DNA of 6,982 bases, taken from assembly GCA_902797925.1 (NCBI GenBank), contig CADBUT010000044.1, forward strand, positions 1 to 6,982. Reading direction: 5' to 3'. The notes under the pieces were generated by a model that saw only the letters and a program-made list of their open reading frames with translations, ran no database searches and was not told the DNA's origin. This DNA is from an uncultured Spirochaetaceae bacterium (GTDB lineage Bacteria > Spirochaetota > Spirochaetia > Treponematales > Treponemataceae). Both the position numbers and the translations under genes were made by a program. Below, piece after piece: positions 4,937 to 6,982 of this stretch (position 1 is the first letter of the stretch; each line of letters opens with the position of its first letter).

Positions 4937-6982
4937 TATTGCCTTCGGTTTCGGTTTCTTTGCTGCACATCATTGAGCGCATTTCGTTCTTGCTTGCTTC
5001 AACCAGTCTGGCGGCGGCATCGGTCAAGTCTTCAGCAGTCACCTCGATAATCGACTTTACATAATCGTCAATCTGTTCCTGCGTAATTCCGCGGACTACA
5101 CGCTTTAATGCAATTGCACCATGCACGTTAGGCGCATTCGGGCATGTATACTGGCTGTAAAACGAAAGAATAGCACATTCAATCTCTTTCTTTGAAAGCT
5201 TGTTTTTGGTAGCTTCTTTAAGACATTCCAAGAAAAGATCGAAAGAGCCTAGCGGATCTGGGTCGCGGTATGTCGAAAGCGAAACAATGTTGGAAAGATT
5301 TACGATAGTTCCATGCGCGCCATAACAGCCGTGAACGGTGCGGAGCTTGTCCCAGAAAGTGTGTTCAGAAATCCAAGAGAGCAGCAAGTCTGCCGCGCCA
5401 GTCTTTTTGTCGAGCGGTTTGCCGCATTCAAACACAGACATAGCGAAACCAACCTGCGTGTCGGTTCTTATAACGTCAAGCTTTTCTTTGCTTGGCTTGT
5501 AGACATGCTTGATATAGTCTTCTTTTGTGTAATCAGCTTTTGGCGCAAGCGGCTTTAGCGCAGCCTTGTCGATAAAGTCCGGCAGAAGCTTCTTGGTTTC
5601 TTCAAGCGAATCGCCGTCAGCTGTTATGTTGATGATGCAGCCCGAATCTTTGATTGCCTTAAACATGCGCTTGAATTTTTCAAGCAGCGCGTTCATATTT
5701 TCAGGCTTATATTCAAGCAGATGCTCAAGCTGCGTAATGCCGAACAAAAGCTCTGTTACGGTAATTTCTTTCTTTAAGTTGTATGCTGCTCTTGTCGAGC
5801 AGAAATCAAGGCCGCTGGGCACAAGCGAAGGCTTAGCGTTAATCTGCGCTTCTGTGATAATCGTTTCAAGCCTCTTCGCATCTTTAAAGTCAAGCCCGTT
5901 AAGAATTTCTGCCATCAAATTTAAAGCTTCGGGCAGCTTTTCTTCAAGGAATTTCATCTCAAAGCCAAGCCAGTCGCGGTCAAAGAAATTGTTGCCTTTG
6001 TAGTTCTTCATGAACTCAAGAGATTTTGCAGTTTCCACAAAAGAGCAAGGCACAAGCGAAGTGTTTGTGTCGCCTGCAATTTTGCTAGATTCTCTCATGC
6101 ACTCTGCCCAATTTTTGCCGCCCCAGCCAAGCTCAAGCAGCGAATCCGAGAATGTCGGCATATCGAGATAATCTTCGGGCTTGAGCAAGTCAAACGGAAA
6201 GAAAATCTTAAAATAGATTATGCCGTTCGTGTTGATTTTATCTGTAAAGAGGCAGATGTTGTTCTTAGTTTTTTCGATTTCAGCCTGCTTGCGCGGCAGC
6301 TTGACAGCCAAATCTGCAAGGCTCAAATGCGGAATCGAATCTTGCGCTTCTGGTGAATCTTTGCTGTTCTGGTACTCATGAAGCTCGTCGAGAGACTTTT
6401 GAAGCGCGGCCTTGTCTGTGATTTTTTCCTTTTCAGCGATGAACTGCTCTTCTTTTGCGTTACGCTCATTCAAGAATTTTTCAGACGGTTCGATTATCGT
6501 GCAAACATAGTCTTTGCCTATAAAGAATTTTTCCATTAAGGCGGCGAGCATGTTCTTGTCGCTCTTGAGCCTTGCTTTAGCTTCCTCAAAAGACGTAATC
6601 GGCGTAAGCTTTTCTGCAGGGTGCAGCCCGAAATTCCAGCCGTCCATAACTTTTTCAAGAATATCAATTGAGAACGGGCCGCCGTTGCGTCTGATTTCTC
6701 GCAAATTAAAGTCGATTGACATTACGGCGGCATCAATATCGTCTTGAGAAAAGCCCTGCTCATAGATTTCTTGCAAAGAATCAAGAATTACTTTCTTTGC
6801 CTTAGCTTCGTCTTCAGCCTTTACGCCGACAAGACCGAATATAAAGAAATTCTGGTTTGCAGTTGAATGGAACATCGAAATGGTATCATCTGCAAGCTTT
6901 GATTCTTTAAGCCGCTTTTTCAACGGCGAAGAGTCGTCACCGCAAAGAAGCATGTAAAGCAAATACTGATCCATTTCGGCAA
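4920..6982 (-). CDS. M16C zinc metallopeptidase (presequence protease PreP/Cym1-like), N-terminus cut by window edge
   Basis: The reading frame stays open to the right edge, so the gene starts outside the window; the Met at 6974 is internal. About 686 residues are visible of an expected 970-1040, so roughly 300 are missing, including the HxxEH zinc site. Numbering from the Met at 6974: S16-P-L-K-K-R-L-K-E-S25 is the conserved SPL..al.es segment of the first M16 half. Residues about 170-440 match the M16C-associated region, with P215-H-L-S-L-A-D-L near its start. The second, non-catalytic half has G549-C-Y-G-A553 followed by S567-T-Y-R-D-P572, the PreP signature (G.aYG then SYRDP) that forms the substrate-binding side of the closed chamber. 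Such enzymes degrade unfolded peptides up to several tens of residues; eukaryotic members clear targeting peptides in organelles. A bacterial homologue probably recycles peptides, and whether it is cytoplasmic cannot be judged without the N-terminus. It is transcribed toward the operon on its left. Confidence 0.9.
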   Translation of the reverse strand, partial: AEMDQYLLYMLLCGDDSSPLKKRLKESKLADDTISMFHSTANQNFFIFGLVGVKAEDEAKAKKVILDSLQEIYEQGFSQDDIDAAVMSIDFNLREIRRNGGPFSIDILEKVMDGWNFGLHPAEKLTPITSFEEAKARLKSDKNMLAALMEKFFIGKDYVCTIIEPSEKFLNERNAKEEQFIAEKEKITDKAALQKSLDELHEYQNSKDSPEAQDSIPHLSLADLAVKLPRKQAEIEKTKNNICLFTDKINTNGIIYFKIFFPFDLLKPEDYLDMPTFSDSLLELGWGGKNWAECMRESSKIAGDTNTSLVPCSFVETAKSLEFMKNYKGNNFFDRDWLGFEMKFLEEKLPEALNLMAEILNGLDFKDAKRLETIITEAQINAKPSLVPSGLDFCSTRAAYNLKKEITVTELLFGITQLEHLLEYKPENMNALLEKFKRMFKAIKDSGCIINITADGDSLEETKKLLPDFIDKAALKPLAPKADYTKEDYIKHVYKPSKEKLDVIRTDTQVGFAMSVFECGKPLDKKTGAADLLLSWISEHTFWDKLRTVHGCYGAHGTIVNLSNIVSLSTYRDPDPLGSFDLFLECLKEATKNKLSKKEIECAILSFYSQYTCPNAPNVHGAIALKRVVRGITQEQIDDYVKSIIEVTAEDLTDAAARLVEASKNEMRSMMCSKETETEGNIIDFD

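Noticed and set aside
5566..6003. A 145-residue plus-strand ORF opposite the M16C gene, with shorter ones at 5313-5558 and 6514-6747.
   Set aside because: All are antisense shadows of a strongly recognised M16C coding sequence, with no ribosome sites or domain resemblance.

Overview
The window holds four protein-coding genes. Three run left to right and one (cut by the right edge) runs right to left. The combination suggests a host-associated Treponema or a related spirochaete: moderate, slightly AT-rich composition, a lipoprotein with a relaxed lipobox (I-F-S-C), a bacterial M16C presequence-protease homologue, and a possible short intergenic palindrome. The taxonomic call is inference; no RNA gene or other phylogenetic marker is present.

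Positions 1-271 are non-coding apart from a possible short gene tail ending at 50. They contain a palindrome (66-102) and lead to a gene for a secreted lipoprotein with a family-18 glycosidase-like domain (272-1432). A 184-base intergenic stretch (1433-1616) follows. It is crowded with inverted repeats and ends in a good promoter-like sequence placed directly against the next start codon.

That promoter appears to drive a two-gene operon. The first gene (1617-2888) encodes an exported, largely helical protein with a DUF1266-like domain. The second (2885-4936) overlaps it by ATGA and encodes an exported protein with an HtrA/trypsin-like N-terminal fold. In that fold the catalytic serine is kept, but the expected histidine and aspartate positions are replaced. 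It is followed by about 420 residues that I cannot assign. Both proteins carry signal peptides, so a joint role in the periplasm or outer envelope is the natural inference.

The fourth gene (4920-6982, minus strand) is the C-terminal two thirds of an M16C (PreP/Cym1-like) zinc metallopeptidase. It converges on the operon, and the two coding regions overlap tail to tail by 17 bases, leaving no intergenic terminator.

The most noteworthy items are the predicted leaderless start at 1617, the translationally coupled DUF1266/pseudo-protease pair, and the nested, mutually exclusive inverted repeats upstream of it. No CRISPR array, transposase, tRNA, rRNA or known riboswitch was seen.
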